A stretch of 64,000 nucleotides of DNA from Simplicispira hankyongi (GTDB taxonomy: Bacteria; Pseudomonadota; Gammaproteobacteria; Burkholderiales; Burkholderiaceae_C). Every line of letters begins with the position of its first letter. Position 1 is the stretch's first letter. The notes beneath the pieces were generated by a model. It ran no database searches and was not told the origin of the DNA. It worked only from the letters and a program-made list of their open reading frames with translations. Location: positions 682,001 through 746,000 of the forward strand of contig NZ_QXJC01000001.1 of the NCBI RefSeq assembly GCF_003570885.1, given 5' to 3'. Shown piece after piece: positions 32,633-40,980 of this stretch. A program made the position numbers and the translations under genes.

Positions 32633-33034
32633 TCAGTTCCTGCTTGCACGGACCCGCTCGAACAGCGCCTGCCCCTGCGGGTCCACCCCAGGCGCCAGCC
32701 CTGAGGCGCCCGCCTGCAGGTTGCTGATGAGGCGCGTCAGAACGCCGGCCTGCGGCAGCAAGGGGCCGAGAAAGCGCGTGCCACTGGCATCGGCCACTAA
32801 CAGCGTGGGAAAGGTTTCCACGTCGACATCGCCCGTGACTTCGGCTTCATCCTCGATGTCTACCCATTCAAAGCGAATCGCCGGCCACTGGCGCGCAACG
32901 GCTTCGAACGTCGCACGGTAATCGCTGCAAGTATTGCACCAGCCGGCGCATAGACACACCACCCACAAGAGGCTGGGGGCCGACTTCGGTTCGGTGGCCA
33001 AAGGTTTCACGGCGTGGGACTGCGTCATAGGCAT
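32633..33034 (-). CDS. Thioredoxin-family protein
   Basis: 133 residues with a WCNTC redox motif (CAGWCNTCSDYRATFEA) and the cis-Pro segment VETFPTLLVADA. No signal peptide is visible, so it is probably cytoplasmic. The active-site dipeptide Asn-Thr differs from Gly-Pro of thioredoxin and Pro-His of DsbA, so its partner is open. It is transcribed toward rimP. Confidence 0.85.
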   Translation of the reverse strand: MPMTQSHAVKPLATEPKSAPSLLWVVCLCAGWCNTCSDYRATFEAVARQWPAIRFEWVDIEDEAEVTGDVDVETFPTLLVADASGTRFLGPLLPQAGVLTRLISNLQAGASGLAPGVDPQGQALFERVRASRN

Positions 33035-33342
33035 TTAAGGGAGGCGCCGCACCATAGGTGCGCACGACAGGTCGCCATGGTAGCCGCAGTCGCTCTGGTC
33101 ACAGAACATGTTTACGATCTCTCCAAGGTCACACAAGCGTCTTTTCAGAACGGCATACAAGATGCAGCAGCCTGCCCGGAAAGTCGCTTTCCCTTCAGAT
33201 TGGGGCGAAATCGGGCGATTTCCACGTCCGGCAGCTTGGCAATGGGCATGCACCGATGCTGCGCAGCCAGGCTTAAACTTGTCCTGATTGCGCCCGAATG
33301 CGGCCCCGGATGGATCGTCAACACGTTCTGATAGGAGATCCC
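33035..33342. other. Divergent intergenic region, thioredoxin-like gene / universal stress protein
   Basis: 308 bp with no gene. A 7-bp palindrome GAAATCGGGCGATTTC lies at about 33208-33223. A sequence with GG-N10-GC spacing (33237-33252, TGGCAATGGGCATGCA) resembles a weak sigma-54 promoter about 90 bp before the usp start. Neither is strong enough for a firm call. Confidence 0.35.
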
Positions 33343-34200
33343 ATGAACAAGGTCTACGCCTGCATCGACGGCCGCACCACCACCGCCGCCGTCATCGACT
33401 GGGCCGCCTGGGCGGCGCAGCGCCTGTCTGCGCCACTCGAATTGCTGCATGTGCTGGAGCGCCCGCCCGAGCTGCCCAACGTGGGCGACTACAGCGGCAC
33501 GATCGGCCTGGGGGCACAAGAGGTGCTGTTACAGCAACTGAGTGCACTCGATGAGCAACGCAGCAAGCTGGCGCAGCAGGCCGGACGCGACATGCTGGAA
33601 GCTGCCAGCCTGCGCGCCCAAGCTGCCGGCCTGCCGGTGCCCGCCACGCACATGCGCCACGGCGAACTCGTCGATACCCTTTTGGAACTCGAACCCGAGC
33701 TGCGTTTGTGCGTGCTGGGCGCGAACCACCGGGCCAGCGGGCCGCGCCGGCTGCACCTGGACCACCATGTCGAGCGCGTCATCCGGGCGCTGCAACGGCC
33801 GGTACTGGTAGCCACCAGCGAGCGCTTTGCCCCGCCCGAGCGCTTTGTGGTGGCCTACGACGCCAGCCCCACCGCCCGGAAAATGGTGGACATGGTGGCT
33901 GCCAGCCCCCTGCTGCGCGACCTGCCGGCACTGATCGCCATGGTGGGCGAAGACACGCCCGAGGCGCAGGAGCCACTCGCTGCTGCCGCCGAACTGCTGC
34001 GCGTCGCGGGTTTTTCGGTGCAGACGCGGCTGTTACCGGGCGAGCCCGAAAGTGCGCTACCCGAACTGCTCGCCAGCCAGGGCGCGGCCCTGCTGGTCAT
34101 GGGTGCCTACGGCCATTCGCGCATTCGCCAGCTCATCGTCGGCAGCACCACGACGACGCTGCTGCGCTTGTCCGATGTGCCGGTGTTGATTCTTCGGTAA
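33343..34200 (+). CDS. Universal stress protein, tandem Usp domains
   Basis: 285 residues from MNKVYACIDGRTT, with AGGAG at 33333-33337 as ribosome site. Two UspA domains are present (about 1-150 and 160-285). The second has the ATP-binding loop VMGAYGHSRIRQLIVGSTT, of the G-2x-G-9x-GS type. The first is more degenerate. It is a cytoplasmic stress protein; the neighbouring ars operon converges on it. Confidence 0.9.
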   Translation: MNKVYACIDGRTTTAAVIDWAAWAAQRLSAPLELLHVLERPPELPNVGDYSGTIGLGAQEVLLQQLSALDEQRSKLAQQAGRDMLEAASLRAQAAGLPVPATHMRHGELVDTLLELEPELRLCVLGANHRASGPRRLHLDHHVERVIRALQRPVLVATSERFAPPERFVVAYDASPTARKMVDMVAASPLLRDLPALIAMVGEDTPEAQEPLAAAAELLRVAGFSVQTRLLPGEPESALPELLASQGAALLVMGAYGHSRIRQLIVGSTTTTLLRLSDVPVLILR

Positions 34201-34204
34201 CTCT

Positions 34205-34257
34205 GTTTTTGATAGCTGCTAGCGCTTACCCAATAAGCGCGAGAGGCCATTTTTATC
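34205..34257. repeat. Dispersed palindromic repeat at the arsA 3' end
   Basis: TTTTGATAGCTGCTAGCGCT, a short centre and AAGCGCGAGAGGCC then ATTTTTATC: a near-consensus copy with two pairing halves. It overlaps the end of arsA and supplies the last about 13 codons and the stop codon. It may also act as the shared terminator of usp and arsA. Confidence 0.75.
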
Positions 34258-36063
34258 GGATTTTATGCCTACCTCAGACACGGTCCGTTCTCCCTGAGCC
34301 TGGAAGGCCGATCCGGCAAGCTCCAGCAGGCGCGCAATGCCGACGGGCTCCTCGCTCAGCAGCGGGACGATGGCCCAGCGCGTGGCGTGCTGCGTGATGA
34401 CGGCATCGATCTCGCGCAGCTCGTTGCGGGCGCGCTGGCGCAGCAGCGGCGAGGTCACCCGAGCAGCCGCCACGCTGTTGTTGATGACCCAGGCCCAGGG
34501 CTCAATGCCGGCGCGGCGCAGGTCGTTCTGCAGGTTGGCGGCTTCCAGCACCGGCGTGGTCTCGGCCAGCGTGACCAGAACCACCTTGGTCTGCTTGGGG
34601 TCCTGCAGCTGCATCATCGGCGTGGTGAAGTGCACGCCTGTGCTGCCCATCTGGCGCACGATGTCGCGGTGGTAGGCGCCGGTGGCGTCCAGCAACAGCA
34701 GCGTGTGGCCGGTGGGGGCCGTGTCCATCACGACAAACTTCTTGCCCGCTTCGCGGATGGTGCGCGAGAAGGCCTGGAAGACGGCGATTTCTTCGGTGCA
34801 CGGCGAGCGCAGGTCTTCTTCGAGCAGTGCGCGCCCTGCGGCGTCGAGCTTGGCGCCCTTGGCTGCCAGCACCTGCTGGCGGTAGCGCTCGGTCACCTCG
34901 TGCGGGTCGATGCGGCTCACGGTGAGGTTCTCCAGCGCACCGCTCAGGGTTTGCTCCAGGTTGGCCGCCGGGTCCGACGTGGACAAGTGCACCGCAAAGC
35001 CCCGGTGCGCCAGCTCCACAGCGACGGCGGCGGCCAGGGTGGTCTTGCCGACGCCGCCCTTGCCCATCAGCATGACCAGCCCGTGGCCATCGGCGGCGAT
35101 GCCATCCACCAGCGCGGCCAGGCGCGGCAGGTCGGTCTGTGGCTGCTCGCCAGCGTCGTCAGACATCACCGCCGGTACGGTCTCCACCAGCAACTGGCGC
35201 AAGGCCTCGCGCCCCACCAGGTTGAAGGGCTTGAGCGCCACGAGGTCGGTGGGCAGCGCCTGCAAGGCGGGCGGCATGGCGGCGAGCACGGCCTGCTCGC
35301 GCCGGCAGATGGCGGCGGCCAGCGGGTCTTGCGCCGCTTCGCCGGGCGGAAACACGCCGTTCACCACCAGGAATTGCTGCCCCAGGCCGATCGCGTCCAG
35401 TTCGCCATGCGTGCGCGCGGCTTCGCGCAGCGTGGACTGCTGCGCGCGCGCCACCAGCACCAGCCGGGTGCGCGTGCCGTCGGCCAGCGCCGCCACGGCC
35501 GCCGCGTACTGGCTGCGCTGCTTTTCCAGCCCGACCAGCGGGCCCAGGCAGGAGGCATCGCCCTTGCCAGACTCCAGAAAACCGCTCCAGGCCCCCGGCA
35601 ATTGCAGCAGGCGGATGGTGTGGCCGGTGGGCGCGGTGTCAAAAATGATGTGCTCGTAGCGCGCGTCCAGGCTGTCGTCGGTCAGCAGCGCGGTGAATTC
35701 GTCAAACGCGGCAATCTCGGTGGTGCAGGCGCCCGAGAGCTGCTCTTCAATGCCCTTGACCACGTCGTCGGGCAGCACGCCGCGCACCGGCCCGACGATG
35801 CGGTCACGGTAGCCCTGCGCGGCCGCCTGGGGATCGATCTCCAGTGCCCACAGGCGCGGCACCTCGGGCACGGCCGTGACCTGGTTGCCAATGGCGACGC
35901 CAAACACCTGGCCCACGTTCGACGCCGGGTCGGTGCTGACCAGCAGCACGCGCTGGCCCTGCGCGGCCAGTTGCATGGCCGTGGCGCACGCCAGCGAGGT
36001 TTTGCCGACGCCGCCCTTGCCGGTGAAAAATAGAAAGCGCGGCGCGCTGTCGAGAAATTTCAT
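34219..36063 (-). CDS. arsA: Arsenical pump-driving ATPase
   Basis: 614 residues with two homologous halves. Each has a P-loop GKGGVGKT (residues 15-22 and near 335) and a DTAPTGH switch. The three metalloid-binding Cys of E. coli ArsA have counterparts in SGACTTEIAAF, GDASCLGPL and RSPCTEEIAVF. It hydrolyses ATP to drive arsenite export through ArsB or Acr3 and receives arsenite from ArsD. No pump gene follows: the operon ends here in a dispersed repeat that encodes the final residues. ATG start, 13 bp after arsD. Confidence 0.96.
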   Translation of the reverse strand: MKFLDSAPRFLFFTGKGGVGKTSLACATAMQLAAQGQRVLLVSTDPASNVGQVFGVAIGNQVTAVPEVPRLWALEIDPQAAAQGYRDRIVGPVRGVLPDDVVKGIEEQLSGACTTEIAAFDEFTALLTDDSLDARYEHIIFDTAPTGHTIRLLQLPGAWSGFLESGKGDASCLGPLVGLEKQRSQYAAAVAALADGTRTRLVLVARAQQSTLREAARTHGELDAIGLGQQFLVVNGVFPPGEAAQDPLAAAICRREQAVLAAMPPALQALPTDLVALKPFNLVGREALRQLLVETVPAVMSDDAGEQPQTDLPRLAALVDGIAADGHGLVMLMGKGGVGKTTLAAAVAVELAHRGFAVHLSTSDPAANLEQTLSGALENLTVSRIDPHEVTERYRQQVLAAKGAKLDAAGRALLEEDLRSPCTEEIAVFQAFSRTIREAGKKFVVMDTAPTGHTLLLLDATGAYHRDIVRQMGSTGVHFTTPMMQLQDPKQTKVVLVTLAETTPVLEAANLQNDLRRAGIEPWAWVINNSVAAARVTSPLLRQRARNELREIDAVITQHATRWAIVPLLSEEPVGIARLLELAGSAFQAQGERTVSEVGIKSDKNGLSRLLGKR

Positions 36064-36076
36064 AGGGTCTTTCGGT

Positions 36077-36439
36077 TCAGCAGCAGGCGCCGCCCGAGCA
36101 GCAAGCGCCCGTGGACTGCGGCTCGGCAGCGGGCAGCGCGATGCCGGCCCAGCGCGCCAGATCGCTGCGGCTGGGGTAGCGGCCAGCCAGCGCCACCTCG
36201 CCCGCCACCAGCGTGAGCGGCAGGGCCTCCTGACCCGAGCGCTGCAAAAAGCCTTTCACCAAGGGATTCTCGGCAAACGCCAGGGGCTGCTGCGCGAGGT
36301 TGAAGCGCTCGATCTGCGCGCCGTTCTGGCGCGCCCAGTCGGCATCGGCGGAGAAGTTGACGAGGGCTTGGTCCACGTCAGTGCCGCACACGCCGCTGCT
36401 GCAGCACAGGGCCGGGTCAAAAATCTGGATGGTGCTCAT
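36077..36439 (-). CDS. arsD: Arsenite metallochaperone / weak repressor ArsD
   Basis: 120 residues from MSTIQIFDPALCC, exactly the E. coli length. The essential Cys12, Cys13 and Cys18 are in place (LCCSSGVC), and vicinal Cys pairs at 113-114 and 119-120 close the protein. It hands arsenite to ArsA. An upstream extension of the frame (to 36676) overlaps arsC and was rejected. Confidence 0.97.
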   Translation of the reverse strand: MSTIQIFDPALCCSSGVCGTDVDQALVNFSADADWARQNGAQIERFNLAQQPLAFAENPLVKGFLQRSGQEALPLTLVAGEVALAGRYPSRSDLARWAGIALPAAEPQSTGACCSGGACC

Positions 36440-36474
36440 GGGGAACTCCTGGTATTTGGGGCCTGTTAAAGGCC

Positions 36475-36975
36475 CTAGTGGGAAGACAGGCCGCGTGCGG
36501 TTTCCTCTAGCAGGTGCTGTTGCAGCTTCTCGACCGGTAGGTTGAGCAGCAGTTCGAGGCGGCGCTTGATGGCGTGCAGCGTCTGGCGGAAGGCCTCGCG
36601 CTTGACTGCATCCGGCGCATCGCCCGCCGACGGGTCGGCATAGCCCCAGTGCGCGCTGGCGGGGTGGCCGGGCCAAAGGGGGCAGACCTCGCCTGCAGCG
36701 CTGTCACAGACGGTGATGATCAGGTCCATGTGGGGCGCGCCCGGGGCGGCGAATTCGTCCCAGTTCTTGCTGTGCAGGCCCTCGGTAGAAATACCGGCGC
36801 GCTGCAGAACCTCCAGCGCCAGCGGGTGCGGCTGCTGCCCGGGCCGGGGGCTGCTGCCAGCCGACCAGGCCTGGAAGCGCCGCGTGGGTGCCCGGCTGTC
36901 CAAGTGGTTAAGCAGCGCTTCGGCCAGGATGCTGCGGGCGGAGTTGTGGGTGCAAAGAAACAGGACGTTGCGCAT
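36475..36975 (-). CDS. arsC: Arsenate reductase, LMW-phosphatase type
   Basis: 166 residues from MRNVLFLCTHNSARS. The P-loop CTHNSARS (Cys8 to Arg14) is the phosphatase-like catalytic site, and Cys90 and Cys98 in TVCDSAAGEVCPLWPG are candidates for the disulfide cascade. It reduces arsenate to arsenite with a thiol donor. It lies between arsR and arsD, with 56 bp and 35 bp spacers. Confidence 0.95.
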   Translation of the reverse strand: MRNVLFLCTHNSARSILAEALLNHLDSRAPTRRFQAWSAGSSPRPGQQPHPLALEVLQRAGISTEGLHSKNWDEFAAPGAPHMDLIITVCDSAAGEVCPLWPGHPASAHWGYADPSAGDAPDAVKREAFRQTLHAIKRRLELLLNLPVEKLQQHLLEETARGLSSH

Positions 36976-37031
36976 GGCTTGTGGTCGATCCGAAGGATGG
37001 TGGAGTGGAAAAAGGCCTGCGTTTTGGGGCG

Positions 37032-37370
37032 TCAGGCGCGGTTGGTGCAGGCTGCCATGGCGCCAGCCGGCAGACAGGCCTCGGGGTGGCCTGCGCAGCA
37101 TTCGTCCGTCAGGTAAGCGATCAGTTCGACCATCAGGGGAATGTGGGCGCGGTAGCGCTGGTAGCGCCCCTCCTGTGTGGCGGTGAGCAGGCCGGCCTGC
37201 GTGAGGGCCTTCAGGTGAAACGACAAATTGGTGGCTGGCACCCCCAGCGCGGCCGCAATCTCGCCCGCCACCAGGCCCTCAGGGCCTTGTTTGACGAGGA
37301 GGCGAAAGACATCAAGCCGGACACCCGATGCCAGCGATTCAAAGACAGTGGTAGCGGTTTCTTTTTCCAT
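37032..37370 (-). CDS. arsR: Arsenic-responsive repressor ArsR
   Basis: 112 residues from MEKETATTVFESLAS. The winged helix has VPATNLSFHLKALTQAGLL. There is no CxC motif in the DNA-binding helix. Instead Cys91, Cys92 and Cys99 (DECCAGHPEAC) lie near the C-terminus, as in the Acidithiobacillus-type ArsR. An upstream ATG at 37427 would place the operator palindrome inside the gene and was rejected. The ATG follows the palindrome by one base, so the mRNA may be leaderless. Confidence 0.94.
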   Translation of the reverse strand: MEKETATTVFESLASGVRLDVFRLLVKQGPEGLVAGEIAAALGVPATNLSFHLKALTQAGLLTATQEGRYQRYRAHIPLMVELIAYLTDECCAGHPEACLPAGAMAACTNRA

Positions 37371-37371
37371 T

Positions 37372-37405
37372 TTGCAATTATTCAATAATAATTGAATAAT
37401 TGCAA
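37372..37405 (-). promoter_or_regulatory. arsR operator-promoter, 15-bp perfect inverted repeat
   Basis: The arms 37372-37386 and 37391-37405 (TTGCAATTATTCAAT type) are exact reverse complements with a 4-nt centre. On the minus strand TTGCAA, 17 bp, AATAAT forms a sigma-70 promoter lying wholly within the palindrome. The -10 box ends 6 bp before the ATG, so bound ArsR would block the promoter and transcription would begin at or next to the start codon. Confidence 0.8.
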
Positions 37406-37462
37406 CGTAATGAACCCAAGCGCACAAGGCGTCAGGCGGCCCGAACGAACCGGCTCCGCTTC

Positions 37463-38032
37463 TCAGGCCGACACGCGGATGGCCGAAAAAGCCAGGTGGT
37501 GCATGAATTCACGCAGGATCAGCAGCACAGCCGCAAACGCTGTGCTGTCGGGCAGGCCTTCGAGTACCGCCGGGCGGCCCTCGGCCACGGCGGTCAGCCG
37601 CTCAAAAGTCTGCTCCATGCGCTCCAGGGGCAGCACCATGCACGCGCCAGGGGCCACGCCCGCCATCAGGGCAATGTCACGCACCGACGGGTCCGTCGAC
37701 CACAGAGTGGAACGGGGCGGCAACAGCGCAGCCAGGCGCATCACTTCGTCCTCCACCGTGGCAATGGCGTTTTCCATTTCCAGCGGCGTCGGCGGGCTGC
37801 GCCGGAAGAACATTTGCGCCGTTTTCAGCGCACCGATCGGCAGTACGAGGGTGGCGGCCGCCTCGGCGCCCTCCCCCGTGGCCACGACCGTGTGCTCGGC
37901 ACCGATGTGCAGCACCGTAAGAGCCTCGGTCGACCCGGCATACACGCGCACCGTTCGGTAGGCATGGCGGATGCTCGCCTCCGCATCCCAGGGCGTCGGT
38001 GCGGGTTCAGGGGGCGTAGCGTGTGGTTCCAT
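37463..38032 (-). CDS. Uncharacterised protein, weak Ppx/GppA-like features
   Basis: 189 residues from MEPHATPPEPAPTPW. No signal peptide or membrane segment. The segment LHIGAEHTVVATG followed by LPIGALKTAQMFF and an alternating helix resembles the second half-site of the exopolyphosphatase/acetate-kinase fold, but the Gly-rich phosphate loop is lost. I regard the resemblance as weak and assign no function. It lies 86 bp after the RNase II-like gene on the same strand and converges with nothing; arsR follows after 92 bp with its own promoter. Confidence 0.7.
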   Translation of the reverse strand: MEPHATPPEPAPTPWDAEASIRHAYRTVRVYAGSTEALTVLHIGAEHTVVATGEGAEAAATLVLPIGALKTAQMFFRRSPPTPLEMENAIATVEDEVMRLAALLPPRSTLWSTDPSVRDIALMAGVAPGACMVLPLERMEQTFERLTAVAEGRPAVLEGLPDSTAFAAVLLILREFMHHLAFSAIRVSA

Positions 38033-38118
38033 GGAATATTTCCTTCGGTGAGCGCCCTTGCCGCCAAGGGCCAAATGCAAACCAAGCGCCTGAACGGTCC
38101 AGGCGGGGACCGAGCACA

Positions 38119-39591
38119 CTAGGCGATCTGCTCAAAATCGATGAAACCCCGCTCCACATTGGTCGCCACCAATTTGACGCGCAGCTTCTGGCCCACATCC
38201 AGGTGGGTGCCAACGCCCACCAGCATGCCTTCGGCAGGCGGCACGAAGATGCGCACCCAGGTGGCGCGGTCGGTCGCGCCGGTGACGACGGCGTCGAACT
38301 TTCTGCCCACCAGCCCCTGCAGGTACAGCGCGGCTTCGGACTTGCGCACACTGCGCTCCACCTTCTGCGCTGCGTCTTCCTGCTGCGTGCAGTGCTCGGC
38401 CAGAAGCTCCAGCTCCGCCGCGCCATAGGGCGAGTGCTCGCCCTGCAGCAGCGCCTTGACCATGCGCAGCGTGATCAGGTCGGGGTAGCGCCGATTGGGC
38501 GCGGTGGAATGGGTGTAGTCGCGCACCGCCAGGCCGAAGTGGCCGATCGGCTCGCCGCGCGGGCGTTCCACCACGTATTCGCCCGAGCCCATGAGCTTGA
38601 CGATCACTAACGAGAGGTCGGGAAACCTCAGCGGGTCGGCCTTGCGCCGGCGCGCCAAAAAACCCTCCAGCGCGCGCGAATCGGGCGCCGACGGCAGATG
38701 CTCGCCGTATTTGGCGGCCACCTCCACGATGCGCTGCCAGCGCTCGGGCGAGCGCACCACCCGGCGCAGGGAGCTGGCGCCGTGCTGCGCCAGGAACTGC
38801 GCGGTGCAGGTGTTGGTGGCGATCATGAATTCTTCAATCAGCTGGCGCGCGCGGTTTTGCGCCTGCTGGACGATGTCCACCACGCGCTCTCCCTCGAACA
38901 CGGCGCGTGGCTGGAAGGTTTCCAGGTCAAGCGCGCCCTGCTCGCGCCGGCGTGCGCGCATGCGCTGGGCCACGGCGTCCTGCGTACGCAGTTGCTCGTC
39001 CATACCCGGCACGTCGCGCGCGGCGTCTGGCAAATCGCCCACGCCCTCGATCCACGCGGACACGGCCTCGTAGGCCAGCTTGGCCTGGTTGCGCACGCGG
39101 GCACGGTGCACGGTGCTGTGGGTCACCACGCCACCGTGGTCGACCAGCATTTCGGTGACGATGGCCAAGCGGCTCTGCCCGGCATTGAGCGAAGTCAGGT
39201 TGGTGGACAAACGCTCGGGCAGCATGGGAAACACCCGTGCCGAGGTGTAGACCGAAGTGGTGTTGGTGCGCGCATGCACATCGATGGCGGAGTTTTTCTT
39301 CACCAGCGCGTCCACATCGGCCACGGCGACAAAAATCTTCACTGCACCGCGGCCCATGGCAGCGCAGGCGGTGAGCTGGTCGAGATCGAGCGAATCGTCG
39401 TTGTCGATGGAGCACCAGGGTAGCGCCGTGAGGTCGCGGATGGTGGAACTGGCGTCTCTGCCTGGGCCCGTGATGGCATGGAGTTCCTGGAGGGCGCCAG
39501 CAGGAAATTCGGGTTCCAGGCCGCGCTCCTTCATAGCCTCGGTGGCAATGCGAACCAGGTCGCTGCGGCGAAAGTTTTGTGGATGGCTCAT
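38119..39591 (-). CDS. RNase II-like (RNB domain) protein, copy 1
   Basis: 490 residues from MSHPQNFRRSDLVRI. The RNB catalytic cluster is present (DNDDSLDLDQL) together with the later motif DYTHSTAPNRRYPDL, the counterpart of the THFTSPIRRY-type segment of RNase II. The N-terminal cold-shock domains of RNase II are missing and a short S1-like tail ends the protein. It may be a 3'-5' exoribonuclease with unusual substrate handling. It is a close paralogue of the protein at 40981-42531, with a transporter gene between. Confidence 0.88.
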   Translation of the reverse strand: MSHPQNFRRSDLVRIATEAMKERGLEPEFPAGALQELHAITGPGRDASSTIRDLTALPWCSIDNDDSLDLDQLTACAAMGRGAVKIFVAVADVDALVKKNSAIDVHARTNTTSVYTSARVFPMLPERLSTNLTSLNAGQSRLAIVTEMLVDHGGVVTHSTVHRARVRNQAKLAYEAVSAWIEGVGDLPDAARDVPGMDEQLRTQDAVAQRMRARRREQGALDLETFQPRAVFEGERVVDIVQQAQNRARQLIEEFMIATNTCTAQFLAQHGASSLRRVVRSPERWQRIVEVAAKYGEHLPSAPDSRALEGFLARRRKADPLRFPDLSLVIVKLMGSGEYVVERPRGEPIGHFGLAVRDYTHSTAPNRRYPDLITLRMVKALLQGEHSPYGAAELELLAEHCTQQEDAAQKVERSVRKSEAALYLQGLVGRKFDAVVTGATDRATWVRIFVPPAEGMLVGVGTHLDVGQKLRVKLVATNVERGFIDFEQIA

Positions 39592-39613
39592 GGTGCAACT
39601 GTAGGGCAGCGGA

Positions 39614-40855
39614 TCAGTGCGCCGGACCCGCAGCGGGCCGCACGCGCACAAAAACCGCCATCGCCGCCAGCGACAGCGCAGCCGCCAGGCCAAACGCCAG
39701 GCTGGGGGACAACGTCCACAGCGCCCCGGCCACGAGCGAGGCCGGCAGGTACAGCAAACCCGTAACGAAGTTGTAGGCCCCCATGGCCGTGGCGCGGCGC
39801 TCGGGTTCGATATCGGCAATGAAGGCCTTGCTTTGCGACTCTTCAATCGCATAGAAAACGCCGTAGATGCAGAACACCGCGATCATCTCCCAGCGCGTGC
39901 CGGCAAACACCATCCACAGGTTCAGGCCGGCGTACGCCCCGTAGCCCAGCAGCACGATACGGCTGCGCCCTACCCGGTCGCCCAGGTGTCCCACCAGCGG
40001 CGCCACAACGACGCAGGTGGTGTTGAACAAAGCATAGAGCAGCACCACGTCGGTCATGCTGAAGCCCACGTCGTGCGCGCGCAGCAGAAAAAAGCCCAGG
40101 CTGAAGTAGCCCAGCGCAAACACGCCGGCCGGCAGCAGGAAGCGCTTGAAGCCGGGGCTGAGCTGCTGCCAGTTCTGGCGCAGGCCTTCGCGCGGATGCG
40201 GCTGGCCCGGAGCGTTCGAGATGAGCATGAGCACCAGCACGGCGAGCACCGCCGGCACCACGGCCACCAGGAACAGCAGGCGGTAGGTGCTGGCGGATTC
40301 GCCCAGCCATTTCAACAAGCCGTAGGCCACCAGGGGGCCGACGACGGCGCCCGATTTGTCCAGCGCCTTGTGTACGCCGAGCGCATAGCCGCGTGTGGCC
40401 TGGCCCGCCACCGACACCAGCCAGGCGTCGCGCGGCGGCCCGCGAAAGCCCTTGCCCAGGCGCTCGAGCACACGGAACACCGCCAGGCCGGCAATGGACG
40501 AAGACACCAGCAAAATCAGTTTGGCCACTGAAGAAAAACCATAGCCCGCCGTGGCGAACCACTTGCGCTGACCGCTGCGGTCCGACAACCAGCCGGCCAG
40601 GTAGTTGAGCGAGGAGGCGGAAAAATCCGCCAGCCCCTCGATGAGCCCCAGCAGCGCACTCGATGCGCCGGCCACCGTGGTGAAGAACACGGCGAACACC
40701 GAGAAAATCATCTCCGAACTCAGGTCGGTGAGAAAGCTCACCAGGCCGAGCTTGAGCACATCGGGGTGCAGCTTGGCCCTGGGTTGGCCCAGCGCTGGAG
40801 GCGCCGTGGAGTCAGGTGCTGCGGGTGCGGACGGAAGCGGTGGCTCTGGGTGCAT
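39614..40855 (-). CDS. MFS transporter
   Basis: 413 residues with twelve predicted helices. The start is LKLGLVSFLTDLSSEMIFS, and an MFS loop 2-3 motif GWLSDRSGQRKW is visible. A charged cytoplasmic linker joins the halves (about 205-235). The SFLTDxSSEM start is typical of a bacterial MFS subgroup of unknown substrate. It lies 22 bp before copy 1 of the RNase II-like genes and is probably cotranscribed. Confidence 0.9.
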   Translation of the reverse strand: MHPEPPLPSAPAAPDSTAPPALGQPRAKLHPDVLKLGLVSFLTDLSSEMIFSVFAVFFTTVAGASSALLGLIEGLADFSASSLNYLAGWLSDRSGQRKWFATAGYGFSSVAKLILLVSSSIAGLAVFRVLERLGKGFRGPPRDAWLVSVAGQATRGYALGVHKALDKSGAVVGPLVAYGLLKWLGESASTYRLLFLVAVVPAVLAVLVLMLISNAPGQPHPREGLRQNWQQLSPGFKRFLLPAGVFALGYFSLGFFLLRAHDVGFSMTDVVLLYALFNTTCVVVAPLVGHLGDRVGRSRIVLLGYGAYAGLNLWMVFAGTRWEMIAVFCIYGVFYAIEESQSKAFIADIEPERRATAMGAYNFVTGLLYLPASLVAGALWTLSPSLAFGLAAALSLAAMAVFVRVRPAAGPAH

Positions 40856-40897
40856 GTCTGTCGGGCGGCGCCCAGAGGCGGCCGGGTTAGATACTAT

Positions 40898-40960
40898 TAA
40901 AACTATAGCTGGTAGCGCATACGGTATAAGCGCTAGAGGCGATTTTTATCTGAAATTTTT
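40898..40960. repeat. Dispersed palindromic repeat upstream of the MFS gene
   Basis: Halves ACTATAGCTGGTAGCGCAT and ATAAGCGCTAGAGGCGATTT, ending TTTTTATC, near consensus. It lies in the 125-bp gap between RNase II-like copy 2 and the MFS gene and could act as a terminator or stability element between them. Confidence 0.7.
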
Positions 40961-40980
40961 CTGCCCATAGCAAGGCAGCA

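Noticed and set aside
33237-33252. Sigma-54 promoter before the universal stress gene
   Set aside because: GG-N10-GC spacing is right but the flanks (ATGGGC, ATGC) fit the consensus poorly and there is no upstream activator gene.
36440-36676. N-terminal extension of arsD
   Set aside because: It overlaps arsC out of frame; the 120-residue form with Cys12/13/18 matches ArsD exactly.
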